Source: Corallium rubrum
Taxonomy: Eukaryota > Cnidaria > Anthozoa > Scleralcyonacea > Coralliidae
NCBI GenBank assembly: GCA_964035015.1
Contig: OZ036010.1
Coordinates: 8,948,620-9,012,619 of the forward strand
Length of the DNA: 64,000 bases
Direction of reading: 5' to 3'
Shown piece after piece: positions 17,688 to 27,610 of the stretch. The notes under the pieces are model-generated. The model was not told the origin of the DNA. It made no database searches and was given only the letters and a program-made list of their open reading frames with translations. Positions within the stretch are counted from its first letter, which is position 1. Every line of letters starts with the position of its first letter. The translations under genes were made by a program, and so were the position numbers.

Positions 17688-19019
17688 ATGGATGAAATTG
17701 ATAAATCTAAACCAAGGAGGAGCTATCTGATCACTTACAGCAAAGCGGATTTGCAAAAGTTTTCAACCAGGGAATCATTTGGCGAAGCTGTAGTTGCTGC
17801 ATTCACTTCGAAACGAAGTAAAGTCGTTCCACAACATTGGGCATGTTGCTTGGAGAAACACTCAGATGGTGGTTACCATTATCATCTATCCTTGAAGCTC
17901 AGTGGCCCAAAAAGGTGGCTAGAAGCTAAGAGAGCTCTTGAAGCGGAACACGGTATAACTGTTAACTTCTCTGATCACGATGGCTACTATAGTGCGTACC
18001 GCTACATCAACAAATATGATGACATGGTTTTCCACAGCACAGGGCACCCCAATCTGCATGAAGTTGGGTCCCCAAGGACAAAGCGATGTCAACAAGCATA
18101 CCGAAAAAGGCGCTGCGATGAAAGATCGCAAGAGAAGACTGATGAGGAGACAACTACTAAAAGAAAGAAAAAGCTTTCAAACTTAGAAGTGGCTGATTTT
18201 ATAGTCACACAGGAAATCAAGTCTGAGACTGAACTCTTAGCTATTGCTAATGAACAAAGAGAAGAAGGGAAGAAAGATCTTGCAGATTTCGTGCTGTCAC
18301 GCAGTTCGAAGAGCCTGAATGACCTTATTCGGCAAACATGGAAAATGAAGAAAGCCTCTTCGACTCTAGAACGACAAAATGCGTCTCGCATGGACTTGAT
18401 ACGGAAGGCGGCTAGCGGTGAATGTGCACCAACTTGTGAAGGAAAATGGTTACAGTGTGCTAAAGAAGTGCTTATCAACAATAAAGTACATCCGATATTG
18501 TTTGCTGCTCATGTTAGGGAGCTGTTATTGTTAGGAAGAGGGAAGTACAGGAACGTGATTATAGTTGGCCCAACAAACTGTGGAAAAACATTCCTATTGA
18601 AGCCATTGGAGTTAATATTCAAGACCTTTTCAAACCCAGCAGCGGACAAGTATGCTTGGGTTGGAGCCGACAATGCTGAAATTATTTTGTTAAATGATTT
18701 TAGATGGAGTAAAGAATTGATAGAATGGAAAAGCTTTTTACTGCTGTTGGAAGGAGATCTAGTCAACCTTCCAGCCCCAAAGAATCATTTCAGCACTGAT
18801 GTTTGCATTAATGATGACACTCCTATATTTGCGACTTCAAAGTGTATCATCAAATACAAAGGCATTTATAACTCGCAAGATGAAGGTGAGGATGAAATGA
18901 TGGCATCAAGGTGGAAAGTACTCACGTTTTTCCATAGCATTCCAGAGAATGAGCAAAAGAATGTGGCACCCTGCTCAAAATGTTTTGCAGACCTTGCTCT
19001 CATGGGAGAAATAAGCTAA
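17688..19019 (+). CDS. Rep: HUH endonuclease + SF3 helicase (unit 1)
   Basis: 443 aa, intronless. The N-terminal HUH domain shows motif 1 (SYLITYS, about residues 12-18), the metal-binding H64-Y-H66 in GGYHYHLSLK, and a catalytic-tyrosine motif YYSAYRYINK (Y104 or Y106, K109). A basic stretch (KRKKK near 158) may be a nuclear signal. The SF3 helicase part has Walker A GPTNCGKT (294-301), Walker B IILLNDF (332-338), the PIFATS sensor motif (379-384) and a likely arginine finger in MASRWKV (R408). A short CSKC lies at the end. Such Reps nick one strand at a hairpin origin and unwind DNA for rolling-circle or rolling-hairpin replication. This order is known in CRESS-DNA virus and parvovirus-type Reps. 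It is identical in the three units and converges on the transposase gene. Confidence 0.9.
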   Translation: MDEIDKSKPRRSYLITYSKADLQKFSTRESFGEAVVAAFTSKRSKVVPQHWACCLEKHSDGGYHYHLSLKLSGPKRWLEAKRALEAEHGITVNFSDHDGYYSAYRYINKYDDMVFHSTGHPNLHEVGSPRTKRCQQAYRKRRCDERSQEKTDEETTTKRKKKLSNLEVADFIVTQEIKSETELLAIANEQREEGKKDLADFVLSRSSKSLNDLIRQTWKMKKASSTLERQNASRMDLIRKAASGECAPTCEGKWLQCAKEVLINNKVHPILFAAHVRELLLLGRGKYRNVIIVGPTNCGKTFLLKPLELIFKTFSNPAADKYAWVGADNAEIILLNDFRWSKELIEWKSFLLLLEGDLVNLPAPKNHFSTDVCINDDTPIFATSKCIIKYKGIYNSQDEGEDEMMASRWKVLTFFHSIPENEQKNVAPCSKCFADLALMGEIS

Positions 19020-19202
19020 GGTATTTTCACGGAACACGTAAACTGCTACATCTCTGAAGAATTATTGTAATAAAATGGAGAGTAAGAGACATTTCTGTTT
19101 GTTTTTTACATGCTAGTGTTTAACATACTGTTATAAATGACTTATTCATTATGATGATCTTTCATACTGTACATTTTCAACTGTTGTGTTCTAATAAATC
19201 TT

Positions 19203-19443
19203 TATGTTACATGTTACAGCATGTTACACTACATGTTACACTGCATGTTACACTAAAATTATTATATTATCTTATCAATCTTTACATGTTACAACATGTT
19301 ACACCTACTTTTTTAAATAAAATATATAGTCTATTTTAAAAAGTAGGTGTAACATGTTGTAACATGTGAAGAATTATAGTAGGATATAACAATTTTAGTG
19401 TAACATATAGTGTAACATGTAGTGTAACATGGTGTAACATGTG
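19203..19443. repeat. Central iteron-like palindrome (unit 1)
   Basis: About 240 bp between the stops of Rep and transposase form a large interrupted palindrome. A core of two perfect 30-bp arms lies at 19284-19313 and 19338-19367. Outer arms carry several spaced copies of TGTTACA/CATGTTACA on the left and TGTAACATG on the right. Repeated short motifs arranged as a cruciform next to a Rep gene suggest an origin or Rep-binding site, or a two-way terminator. No nicking site can be assigned by eye. Confidence 0.65.
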
Positions 19444-19689
19444 GTAATTGTAGTCAGACTGTTTATTACTTATATAATAAAAAGACCTTCGTTGGGGAAA
19501 ACACCCATTTTGTGGCAAATGCGTGTACATGTACATTGAAACCATATTCAATAACGTCAAATGTGTACCACGCTGACTGATAAAATTCTTGAGGTAAGCC
19601 TTTTCCAGTACTGTTAGATGTCTTTCCAGTTAAAAGATGTCCAAAATGTAACGATCAAGAAATATGATATCACACGTTAACCTATAAAA

Positions 19690-20786
19690 CTAATACTTGC
19701 TTCTTTGACCCTTTCCTTCAATAACTGCCGTGATCCTTTTGTCCATGCTGTCAATAATTTTGTCAATTTCCTTAGAACTGAAACTTAACGTAGTTTCTTT
19801 GACCCGAATAGATAAATCCTTAAAGCTTTCTTTGGTAATTTGCTTTTCTAAAGCATCATTCTTTAATCGCATAGTTAGGGTATGGAAAAAATTTTCAATA
19901 GGATTCAAGTCAGGGCTTCGGGGAGGAATTTTGAACACTAATCCACGCACTTTGTCAATAGCACGCATTGCCATCTTTGAATTTTGCCTTGGGCACCCAT
20001 CCATGAGAAATCTCTTCGCCTTTGGGTTTGAAGATTTTTGGAATGCTTTCGGGAATGCCGACTTGACAATTGCTGCAAATTTCTTGCCCGTAATTGGGCC
20101 ATCATACTGTTCACAGAGAACAACACCCTTGCCGTAGGATATAGCTACCATGAAGTTTACATTAATGGCACCTTCCTTCTTTCCTTTGGCAGTGCAATTA
20201 AATTTTAAACCTTCTCCCCGTTTTCTCCATTCCCGAGCTCGTGGTGCACGTGCCTGGTCGTAAGGGTTGATTTTGTACTGAAATCCTTTCCCATCCAAAT
20301 AAAATGATAGACCAGTTCTCCAGAATTCGTCTCCTAACTTTTTCTTTCTAACCTTCCTGCAAAACTTCATCCTAGATTTTAGATCTTTGGCATGGAGAAG
20401 ACCTTTTTTCTCGTCTGTAAATACCAGTAACCCTCTTCATTCAAGTGATTACGAATAGTTCGACTGGTTACATGCTTTACGCCACTTTCCAGCTGAATTC
20501 GCTTTGACGTAAAGGAACCTGCCTTCTCTCGGAGACTTGTTACAGAGCGCACTATACTTCTCTTGTCTTGAAGGGATAATTTTGTTGGTCTCCCTTTATT
20601 TTGCTTTCTCTTATCAAAAATAGGCTCACCATTTAGTGGCTTCTTGGCGTGCTTATAAATTGCAGCTTTAGAGTACTGGGGAAACATTTTTAAAAGCGTC
20701 TTCCCTCGAATTTTTGACAGCTGGTATGCAGCTCTTATTTGAGCAGAATGTTCCAAACATACTTTTTGGCAAGTTTTTTTAGCCAT
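19690..20786 (-). pseudogene. Tc1/mariner-type transposase, frameshifted (unit 1)
   Basis: The gene is collinear with the intact copies in units 2 and 3 but is split into 20379-20786 and 19690-20370. The cause is visible: a run of seven T on the plus strand in units 2 and 3 is six T here (about 20404-20409). The rest of the sequence is nearly identical, so the loss is recent or an assembly error in a homopolymer. All catalytic residues lie in the downstream part. Confidence 0.85.
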
Positions 20787-20954
20787 CTAAAATGAAAAAA
20801 TGTTACCATTGTGGAATAACTACCATTAAAATACTGTTCAGAGGTAACCATATCAACGTTTAAAAATTGCACAGGTCAAGTAAATTACCTGAATCCAATT
20901 GAATAAAATACGTTTCACCTGAAAACAGATCATCTACAGACAACATCCAAAACT

Positions 20955-20990
20955 GTCCACCCCCCCCCACCCCACCCCAACCACCCCCCC
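20955..20990 (-). promoter_or_regulatory. C-rich tract upstream of the transposase (unit 1)
   Basis: A tract of C-runs broken by single A or AA lies about 170 bp upstream of the transposase start, so it reads as G-runs on the coding strand. It mirrors the G-tract ahead of Rep. Its length varies between units (also at about 24919-24953 and 28881-28919). Confidence 0.35.
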
Positions 20991-21121
20991 GTCATCAAAA
21001 AAATTTAATCAAGCCCTGAACTATATTCCTGATATACGGTCCTATATATATCTCAAATTGTATATTGAAAATTCACGTTCAATTAATCTCAGAAAATGAT
21101 TACGTGTCCTCTTTTTTCAGA

Positions 21122-21370
21122 CAATCCTGGAAAAAAATTCGTAGACTTTTTGAATTTTTATACTATTTCCCCCTCCCCCTACACAATGTTGGTATTTAGA
21201 CGATATGACTTGCAAAATCGACTTTACCTTAACCAACATTGTGTAGGGGGGGGGGAAGCAATTTTAGGGCATTAAGCGCATGAGTTTGGAGGAGTACGCA
21301 TATTTTCATGACGTATTCTTAAATTTAGATATAGTTTTCAAAAAGTCTACGGGTATTTTTTCCAAGATTG
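21122..21370. repeat. Terminal repeat T2
   Basis: 249 bp, the same orientation and two-tier inverted structure as T1, with shorter C and G runs. It separates units 1 and 2. Confidence 0.8.
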
Positions 21371-21647
21371 TCTCTAAATCCAAAAACAAATTGAGAATGG
21401 GAGACTAAATGTTTAGACCATAGAAATTTTTCAATTTTATGATATTGCTAGACTGAGAACAAAAAGCAACAAAGGGACTAGAAAAAACAATGTATATACG
21501 TTTCGGGGGGGGGGGAGGGAGGGTGGCGGTTGGTGGCAGGGCTATCTCGCGGGCTCAGCCAGCTTCGATACGATGATGGCTGAAATGCGTATTCTTCTGT
21601 GTGGTAAATTAAATCTGCTATTTACGAGTTAGCTACGGCTTCACTTA

Positions 21648-22979
21648 ATGGATGAAATTGATAAATCTAAACCAAGGAGGAGCTATCTGATCACTTACAG
21701 CAAAGCGGATTTGCAAAAGTTTTCAACCAGGGAATCATTTGGCGAAGCTGTAGTTGCTGCATTCACTTCGAAACGAAGTAAAGTCGTTCCACAACATTGG
21801 GCATGTTGCTTGGAGAAACACTCAGATGGTGGTTACCATTATCATCTATCCTTGAAGCTCAGTGGCCCAAAAAGGTGGCTAGAAGCTAAGAGAGCTCTTG
21901 AAGCGGAACACGGTATAACTGTTAACTTCTCTGATCACGATGGCTACTATAGTGCGTACCGCTACATCAACAAATATGATGACATGGTTTTCCACAGCAC
22001 AGGGCACCCCAATCTGCATGAAGTTGGGTCCCCAAGGACAAAGCGATGTCAACAAGCATACCGAAAAAGGCGCTGCGATGAAAGATCGCAAGAGAAGACT
22101 GATGAGGAGACAACTACTAAAAGAAAGAAAAAGCTTTCAAACTTAGAAGTGGCTGATTTTATAGTCACACAGGAAATCAAGTCTGAGACTGAACTCTTAG
22201 CTATTGCTAATGAACAAAGAGAAGAAGGGAAGAAAGATCTTGCAGATTTCGTGCTGTCACGCAGTTCGAAGAGCCTGAATGACCTTATTCGGCAAACATG
22301 GAAAATGAAGAAAGCCTCTTCGACTCTAGAACGACAAAATGCGTCTCGCATGGACTTGATACGGAAGGCGGCTAGCGGTGAATGTGCACCAACTTGTGAA
22401 GGAAAATGGTTACAGTGTGCTAAAGAAGTGCTTATCAACAATAAAGTACATCCGATATTGTTTGCTGCTCATGTTAGGGAGCTGTTATTGTTAGGAAGAG
22501 GGAAGTACAGGAACGTGATTATAGTTGGCCCAACAAACTGTGGAAAAACATTCCTATTGAAGCCATTGGAGTTAATATTCAAGACCTTTTCAAACCCAGC
22601 AGCGGACAAGTATGCTTGGGTTGGAGCCGACAATGCTGAAATTATTTTGTTAAATGATTTTAGATGGAGTAAAGAATTGATAGAATGGAAAAGCTTTTTA
22701 CTGCTGTTGGAAGGAGATCTAGTCAACCTTCCAGCCCCAAAGAATCATTTCAGCACTGATGTTTGCATTAATGATGACACTCCTATATTTGCGACTTCAA
22801 AGTGTATCATCAAATACAAAGGCATTTATAACTCGCAAGATGAAGGTGAGGATGAAATGATGGCATCAAGGTGGAAAGTACTCACGTTTTTCCATAGCAT
22901 TCCAGAGAATGAGCAAAAGAATGTGGCACCCTGCTCAAAATGTTTTGCAGACCTTGCTCTCATGGGAGAAATAAGCTAA
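21648..22979 (+). CDS. Rep: HUH endonuclease + SF3 helicase (unit 2)
   Basis: The 443-aa product is identical to that of unit 1, with all HUH and SF3 motifs intact. The G-run upstream is shorter and interrupted by A residues. Identity at the protein level and almost no silent change imply that the copies separated very recently or are being homogenised. Confidence 0.9.
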   Translation: MDEIDKSKPRRSYLITYSKADLQKFSTRESFGEAVVAAFTSKRSKVVPQHWACCLEKHSDGGYHYHLSLKLSGPKRWLEAKRALEAEHGITVNFSDHDGYYSAYRYINKYDDMVFHSTGHPNLHEVGSPRTKRCQQAYRKRRCDERSQEKTDEETTTKRKKKLSNLEVADFIVTQEIKSETELLAIANEQREEGKKDLADFVLSRSSKSLNDLIRQTWKMKKASSTLERQNASRMDLIRKAASGECAPTCEGKWLQCAKEVLINNKVHPILFAAHVRELLLLGRGKYRNVIIVGPTNCGKTFLLKPLELIFKTFSNPAADKYAWVGADNAEIILLNDFRWSKELIEWKSFLLLLEGDLVNLPAPKNHFSTDVCINDDTPIFATSKCIIKYKGIYNSQDEGEDEMMASRWKVLTFFHSIPENEQKNVAPCSKCFADLALMGEIS

Positions 22980-23162
22980 GGTATTTTCACGGAACACGTA
23001 AACTGCTACATCTCTGAAGAATTATTGTAATAAAATGGAGAGTAAGAGACATTTCTGTTTGTTTTTTACATGCTAGTGTTTAACATACTGTTATAAATGA
23101 CTTATTCATTATGATGATCTTTCATACTGTACATTTTCAACTGTTGTGTTCTAATAAATCTT

Positions 23163-23403
23163 TATGTTACATGTTACAGCATGTTACACTACATGTTACA
23201 CTGCATGTTACACTAAAATTATTATATTATCTTATCAATCTTTACATGTTACAACATGTTACACCTACTTTTTTAAATAAAATATATAGTCTATTTTAAA
23301 AAGTAGGTGTAACATGTTGTAACATGTGAAGAATTATAGTAGGATATAACAATTTTAGTGTAACATATAGTGTAACATGTAGTGTAACATGGTGTAACAT
23401 GTG
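23163..23403. repeat. Central iteron-like palindrome (unit 2)
   Basis: Same as the palindrome at 19203-19443, offset by 3960 bp and without visible change. Confidence 0.65.
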
Positions 23404-23649
23404 GTAATTGTAGTCAGACTGTTTATTACTTATATAATAAAAAGACCTTCGTTGGGGAAAACACCCATTTTGTGGCAAATGCGTGTACATGTACATTGAA
23501 ACCATATTCAATAACGTCAAATGTGTACCACGCTGACTGATAAAATTCTTGAGGTAAGCCTTTTCCAGTACTGTTAGATGTCTTTCCAGTTAAAAGATGT
23601 CCAAAATGTAACGATCAAGAAATATGATATCACACGTTAACCTATAAAA

Positions 23650-24747
23650 CTAATACTTGCTTCTTTGACCCTTTCCTTCAATAACTGCCGTGATCCTTTT
23701 GTCCATGCTGTCAATAATTTTGTCAATTTCCTTAGAACTGAAACTCAACGTAGTTTCTTTGACCCGAATAGATAAATCCTTAAAGCTTTCTTTGGTAATT
23801 TGCTTTTCTAAAGCATCATTCTTTAATCGCATAGTTAGGGTATGGAAAAAATTTTCAATAGGATTCAAGTCAGGGCTTCGGGGAGGAATTTTGAACACTA
23901 ATCCACGCACTTTGTCAATAGCACGCATTGCCATCTTTGAATTTTGCCTTGGGCACCCATCCATGAGAAATCTCTTCGCCTTTGGGTTTGAAGATTTTTG
24001 GAATGCTTTCGGGAATGCCGACTTGACAATTGCTGCAAATTTCTTGCCCGTAATTGGGCCATCATACTGTTCACAGAGAACAACACCCTTGCCGTAGGAT
24101 ATAGCTACCATGAAGTTTACATTAATGGCACCTTCCTTCTTTCCTTTGGCAGTGCAATTAAATTTTAAACCTTCTCCCCGTTTTCTCCATTCCCGAGCTC
24201 GTGGTGCACGTGCCTGGTCGTAAGGGTTGATTTTGTACTGAAATCCTTTCCCATCCAAATAAAATGATAGACCAGTTCTCCAGAATTCGTCTCCTAACTT
24301 TTTCTTTCTAACCTTCCTGCAAAACTTCATCCTAGATTTTAGATCTTTGGCATGGAGAAGACCTTTTTTTCTCGTCTGTAAATACCAGTAACCCTCTTCA
24401 TTCAAGTGATTACGAATAGTTCGACTGGTTACATGCTTTACGCCACTTTCCAGCTGAATTCGCTTTGACGTAAAGGAACCTGCCTTCTCTCGGAGACTTG
24501 TTACAGAGCGCACTATACTTCTCTTGTCTTGAAGGGATAATTTTGTTGGTCTCCCTTTATTTTGCTTTCTCTTATCAAAAATAGGCTCACCATTTAGTGG
24601 CTTCTTGGCGTGCTTATAAATTGCAGCTTTAGAGTACTGGGGAAACATTTTTAAAAGCGTCTTCCCTCGAATTTTTGACAGCTGGTATGCAGCTCTTATT
24701 TGAGCAGAATGTTCCAAACATACTTTTTGGCAAGTTTTTTTAGCCAT
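23650..24747 (-). CDS. Tc1/mariner-type DD34E transposase (unit 2)
   Basis: 365 aa, intact and intronless. The N-terminal part (about residues 1-60) is a helix-turn-helix region, followed by a GRPTKL AT-hook-like motif (65-70) and a second helical DNA-binding region. The catalytic core shows D165 in SFYLDGKGF, D263 in LMDGCPRQNS and E298 in PPRSPDLNPIENFF, with 34 residues between the second D and the E. This is the DD34E spacing of Tc1-like elements. Family members cut at terminal inverted repeats and insert at TA. The array, however, is flanked by TC, so either this enzyme has a different target or it did not make this insertion. It is tail-to-tail with Rep. Confidence 0.9.
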   Translation of the reverse strand: MAKKTCQKVCLEHSAQIRAAYQLSKIRGKTLLKMFPQYSKAAIYKHAKKPLNGEPIFDKRKQNKGRPTKLSLQDKRSIVRSVTSLREKAGSFTSKRIQLESGVKHVTSRTIRNHLNEEGYWYLQTRKKGLLHAKDLKSRMKFCRKVRKKKLGDEFWRTGLSFYLDGKGFQYKINPYDQARAPRAREWRKRGEGLKFNCTAKGKKEGAINVNFMVAISYGKGVVLCEQYDGPITGKKFAAIVKSAFPKAFQKSSNPKAKRFLMDGCPRQNSKMAMRAIDKVRGLVFKIPPRSPDLNPIENFFHTLTMRLKNDALEKQITKESFKDLSIRVKETTLSFSSKEIDKIIDSMDKRITAVIEGKGQRSKY

Positions 24748-25083
24748 CTAAAATGAAAAAATGTTACCATTGTGGAATAACTACCATTAAAATACTGTTC
24801 AGAGGTAACCATATCAACGTTTAAAAATTGCACAGGTCAAGTAAATTACCTGAATCCAATTGAATAAAATACGTTTCACCTGAAAACAGATCATCTACAG
24901 ACAACATCCAAAACTGTCCACCCCCCCCCCACCCCCACCCCAACCACCCCCCGTCATCAAAAAAATTTAATCAAGCCCTGAACTATATTCCTGATATACG
25001 GTCCTATATATATCTCAAATTGTATATTGAAAATTCACGTTCAATTAATCTCAGAAAATGATTACGTGTCCTCTTTTTTCAGA

Positions 25084-25335
25084 CAATCCTGGAAAAAAAT
25101 TCGTAGACTTTTTGAATTTTTATACTATTTCCCCCTCCCCCTACACAATGTTGGTATTTAGACGATATGACTTGCAAAATCGACTTTACCTTAACCAACA
25201 TTGTGTAGGGGGGAGGGGGGAAGCAATTTTAGGGCATTAAGCGCATGAGTTTGGAGGAGTACGCATGTTTTCATGACGTATTCTTAAATTTAGATATAGT
25301 TTTCAAAAAGTCTACGGGTATTTTTTCCAAGATTG
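25084..25335. repeat. Terminal repeat T3
   Basis: 252 bp, same orientation and structure as T1. It separates units 2 and 3 and differs by a few substitutions (for example ACGCATGTTTT in place of ACGCATATTTT). Confidence 0.8.
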
Positions 25336-25608
25336 TCTCTAAATCCAAAAACAAATTGAGAATGGGAGACTAAATGTTTAGACCATAGAAATTTTTCAAT
25401 TTTATGATATTGCTAGACTGAGAACAAAAAGCAACAAAGGGACTAGAAAAAACAATGTATATACGTTTCGGGGGGGGGGGAGGGTGGCGGTTGGTGGCAG
25501 GGCTATCTCGCGGGCTCAGCAAGCTTCGATACGTTGATGGCTGAAATGCGTATTCTTCTGTGTGGTAAATTAAATCTGCTATTTACGAGTTAGCTACGGC
25601 TTCACTTA

Positions 25609-26940
25609 ATGGATGAAATTGATAAATCTAAACCAAGGAGGAGCTATCTGATCACTTACAGCAAAGCGGATTTGCAAAAGTTTTCAACCAGGGAATCATT
25701 TGGCGAAGCTGTAGTTGCTGCATTCACTTCGAAACGAAGTAAAGTCGTTCCACAACATTGGGCATGTTGCTTGGAGAAACACTCAGATGGTGGTTACCAT
25801 TATCATCTATCCTTGAAGCTCAGTGGCCCAAAAAGGTGGCTAGAAGCTAAGAGAGCTCTTGAAGCGGAACACGGTATAACTGTTAACTTCTCTGATCACG
25901 ATGGCTACTATAGTGCGTACCGCTACATCAACAAATATGATGACATGGTTTTCCACAGCACAGGGCACCCCAATCTGCATGAAGTTGGGTCCCCAAGGAC
26001 AAAGCGATGTCAACAAGCATACCGAAAAAGGCGCTGCGATGAAAGATCGCAAGAGAAGACTGATGAGGAGACAACTACTAAAAGAAAGAAAAAGCTTTCA
26101 AACTTAGAAGTGGCTGATTTTATAGTCACACAGGAAATCAAGTCTGAGACTGAACTCTTAGCTATTGCTAATGAACAAAGAGAAGAAGGGAAGAAAGATC
26201 TTGCAGATTTCGTGCTGTCACGCAGTTCGAAGAGCCTGAATGACCTTATTCGGCAAACATGGAAAATGAAGAAAGCCTCTTCGACTCTAGAACGACAAAA
26301 TGCGTCTCGCATGGACTTGATACGGAAGGCGGCTAGCGGTGAATGTGCACCAACTTGTGAAGGAAAATGGTTACAGTGTGCTAAAGAAGTGCTTATCAAC
26401 AATAAAGTACATCCGATATTGTTTGCTGCTCATGTTAGGGAGCTGTTATTGTTAGGAAGAGGGAAGTACAGGAACGTGATTATAGTTGGCCCAACAAACT
26501 GTGGAAAAACATTCCTATTGAAGCCATTGGAGTTAATATTCAAGACCTTTTCAAACCCAGCAGCGGACAAGTATGCTTGGGTTGGAGCCGACAATGCTGA
26601 AATTATTTTGTTAAATGATTTTAGATGGAGTAAAGAATTGATAGAATGGAAAAGCTTTTTACTGCTGTTGGAAGGAGATCTAGTCAACCTTCCAGCCCCA
26701 AAGAATCATTTCAGCACTGATGTTTGCATTAATGATGACACTCCTATATTTGCGACTTCAAAGTGTATCATCAAATACAAAGGCATTTATAACTCGCAAG
26801 ATGAAGGTGAGGATGAAATGATGGCATCAAGGTGGAAAGTACTCACGTTTTTCCATAGCATTCCAGAGAATGAGCAAAAGAATGTGGCACCCTGCTCAAA
26901 ATGTTTTGCAGACCTTGCTCTCATGGGAGAAATAAGCTAA
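25609..26940 (+). CDS. Rep: HUH endonuclease + SF3 helicase (unit 3)
   Basis: A third copy with the same 443-aa product. The upstream DNA has small private changes (AGCAAGCTTCGATACGTTG here against AGCCAGCTTCGATACGATG in units 1 and 2), which shows that the units are separate copies in the data and not simple duplicated text. Confidence 0.9.
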   Translation: MDEIDKSKPRRSYLITYSKADLQKFSTRESFGEAVVAAFTSKRSKVVPQHWACCLEKHSDGGYHYHLSLKLSGPKRWLEAKRALEAEHGITVNFSDHDGYYSAYRYINKYDDMVFHSTGHPNLHEVGSPRTKRCQQAYRKRRCDERSQEKTDEETTTKRKKKLSNLEVADFIVTQEIKSETELLAIANEQREEGKKDLADFVLSRSSKSLNDLIRQTWKMKKASSTLERQNASRMDLIRKAASGECAPTCEGKWLQCAKEVLINNKVHPILFAAHVRELLLLGRGKYRNVIIVGPTNCGKTFLLKPLELIFKTFSNPAADKYAWVGADNAEIILLNDFRWSKELIEWKSFLLLLEGDLVNLPAPKNHFSTDVCINDDTPIFATSKCIIKYKGIYNSQDEGEDEMMASRWKVLTFFHSIPENEQKNVAPCSKCFADLALMGEIS

Positions 26941-27123
26941 GGTATTTTCACGGAACACGTAAACTGCTACATCTCTGAAGAATTATTGTAATAAAATGGA
27001 GAGTAAGAGACATTTCTGTTTGTTTTTTACATGCTAGTGTTTAACATACTGTTATAAATGACTTATTCATTATGATGATCTTTCATACTGTACATTTTCA
27101 ACTGTTGTGTTCTAATAAATCTT

Positions 27124-27364
27124 TATGTTACATGTTACAGCATGTTACACTACATGTTACACTGCATGTTACACTAAAATTATTATATTATCTTATCAAT
27201 CTTTACATGTTACAACATGTTACACCTACTTTTTTAAATAAAATATATAGTCTATTTTAAAAAGTAGGTGTAACATGTTGTAACATGTGAAGAATTATAG
27301 TAGGATATAACAATTTTAGTGTAACATATAGTGTAACATGTAGTGTAACATGGTGTAACATGTG
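27124..27364. repeat. Central iteron-like palindrome (unit 3)
   Basis: Same as the palindrome at 19203-19443, offset by 7921 bp. Confidence 0.65.
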
Positions 27365-27610
27365 GTAATTGTAGTCAGACTGTTTATTACTTATATAATA
27401 AAAAGACCTTCGTTGGGGAAAACACCCATTTTGTGGCAAATGCGTGTACATGTACATTGAAACCATATTCAATAACGTCAAATGTGTACCACGCTGACTG
27501 ATAAAATTCTTGAGGTAAGCCTTTTCCAGTACTGTTAGATGTCTTTCCAGTTAAAAGATGTCCAAAATGTAACGATCAAGAAATATGATATCACACGTTA
27601 ACCTATAAAA

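Noticed and set aside
19151-19560. Open frames with MLQHVTLHVT-type peptides between Rep and transposase (also in units 2 and 3)
   Set aside because: They arise from the TGTAACATG palindrome and its surroundings and have no independent support.
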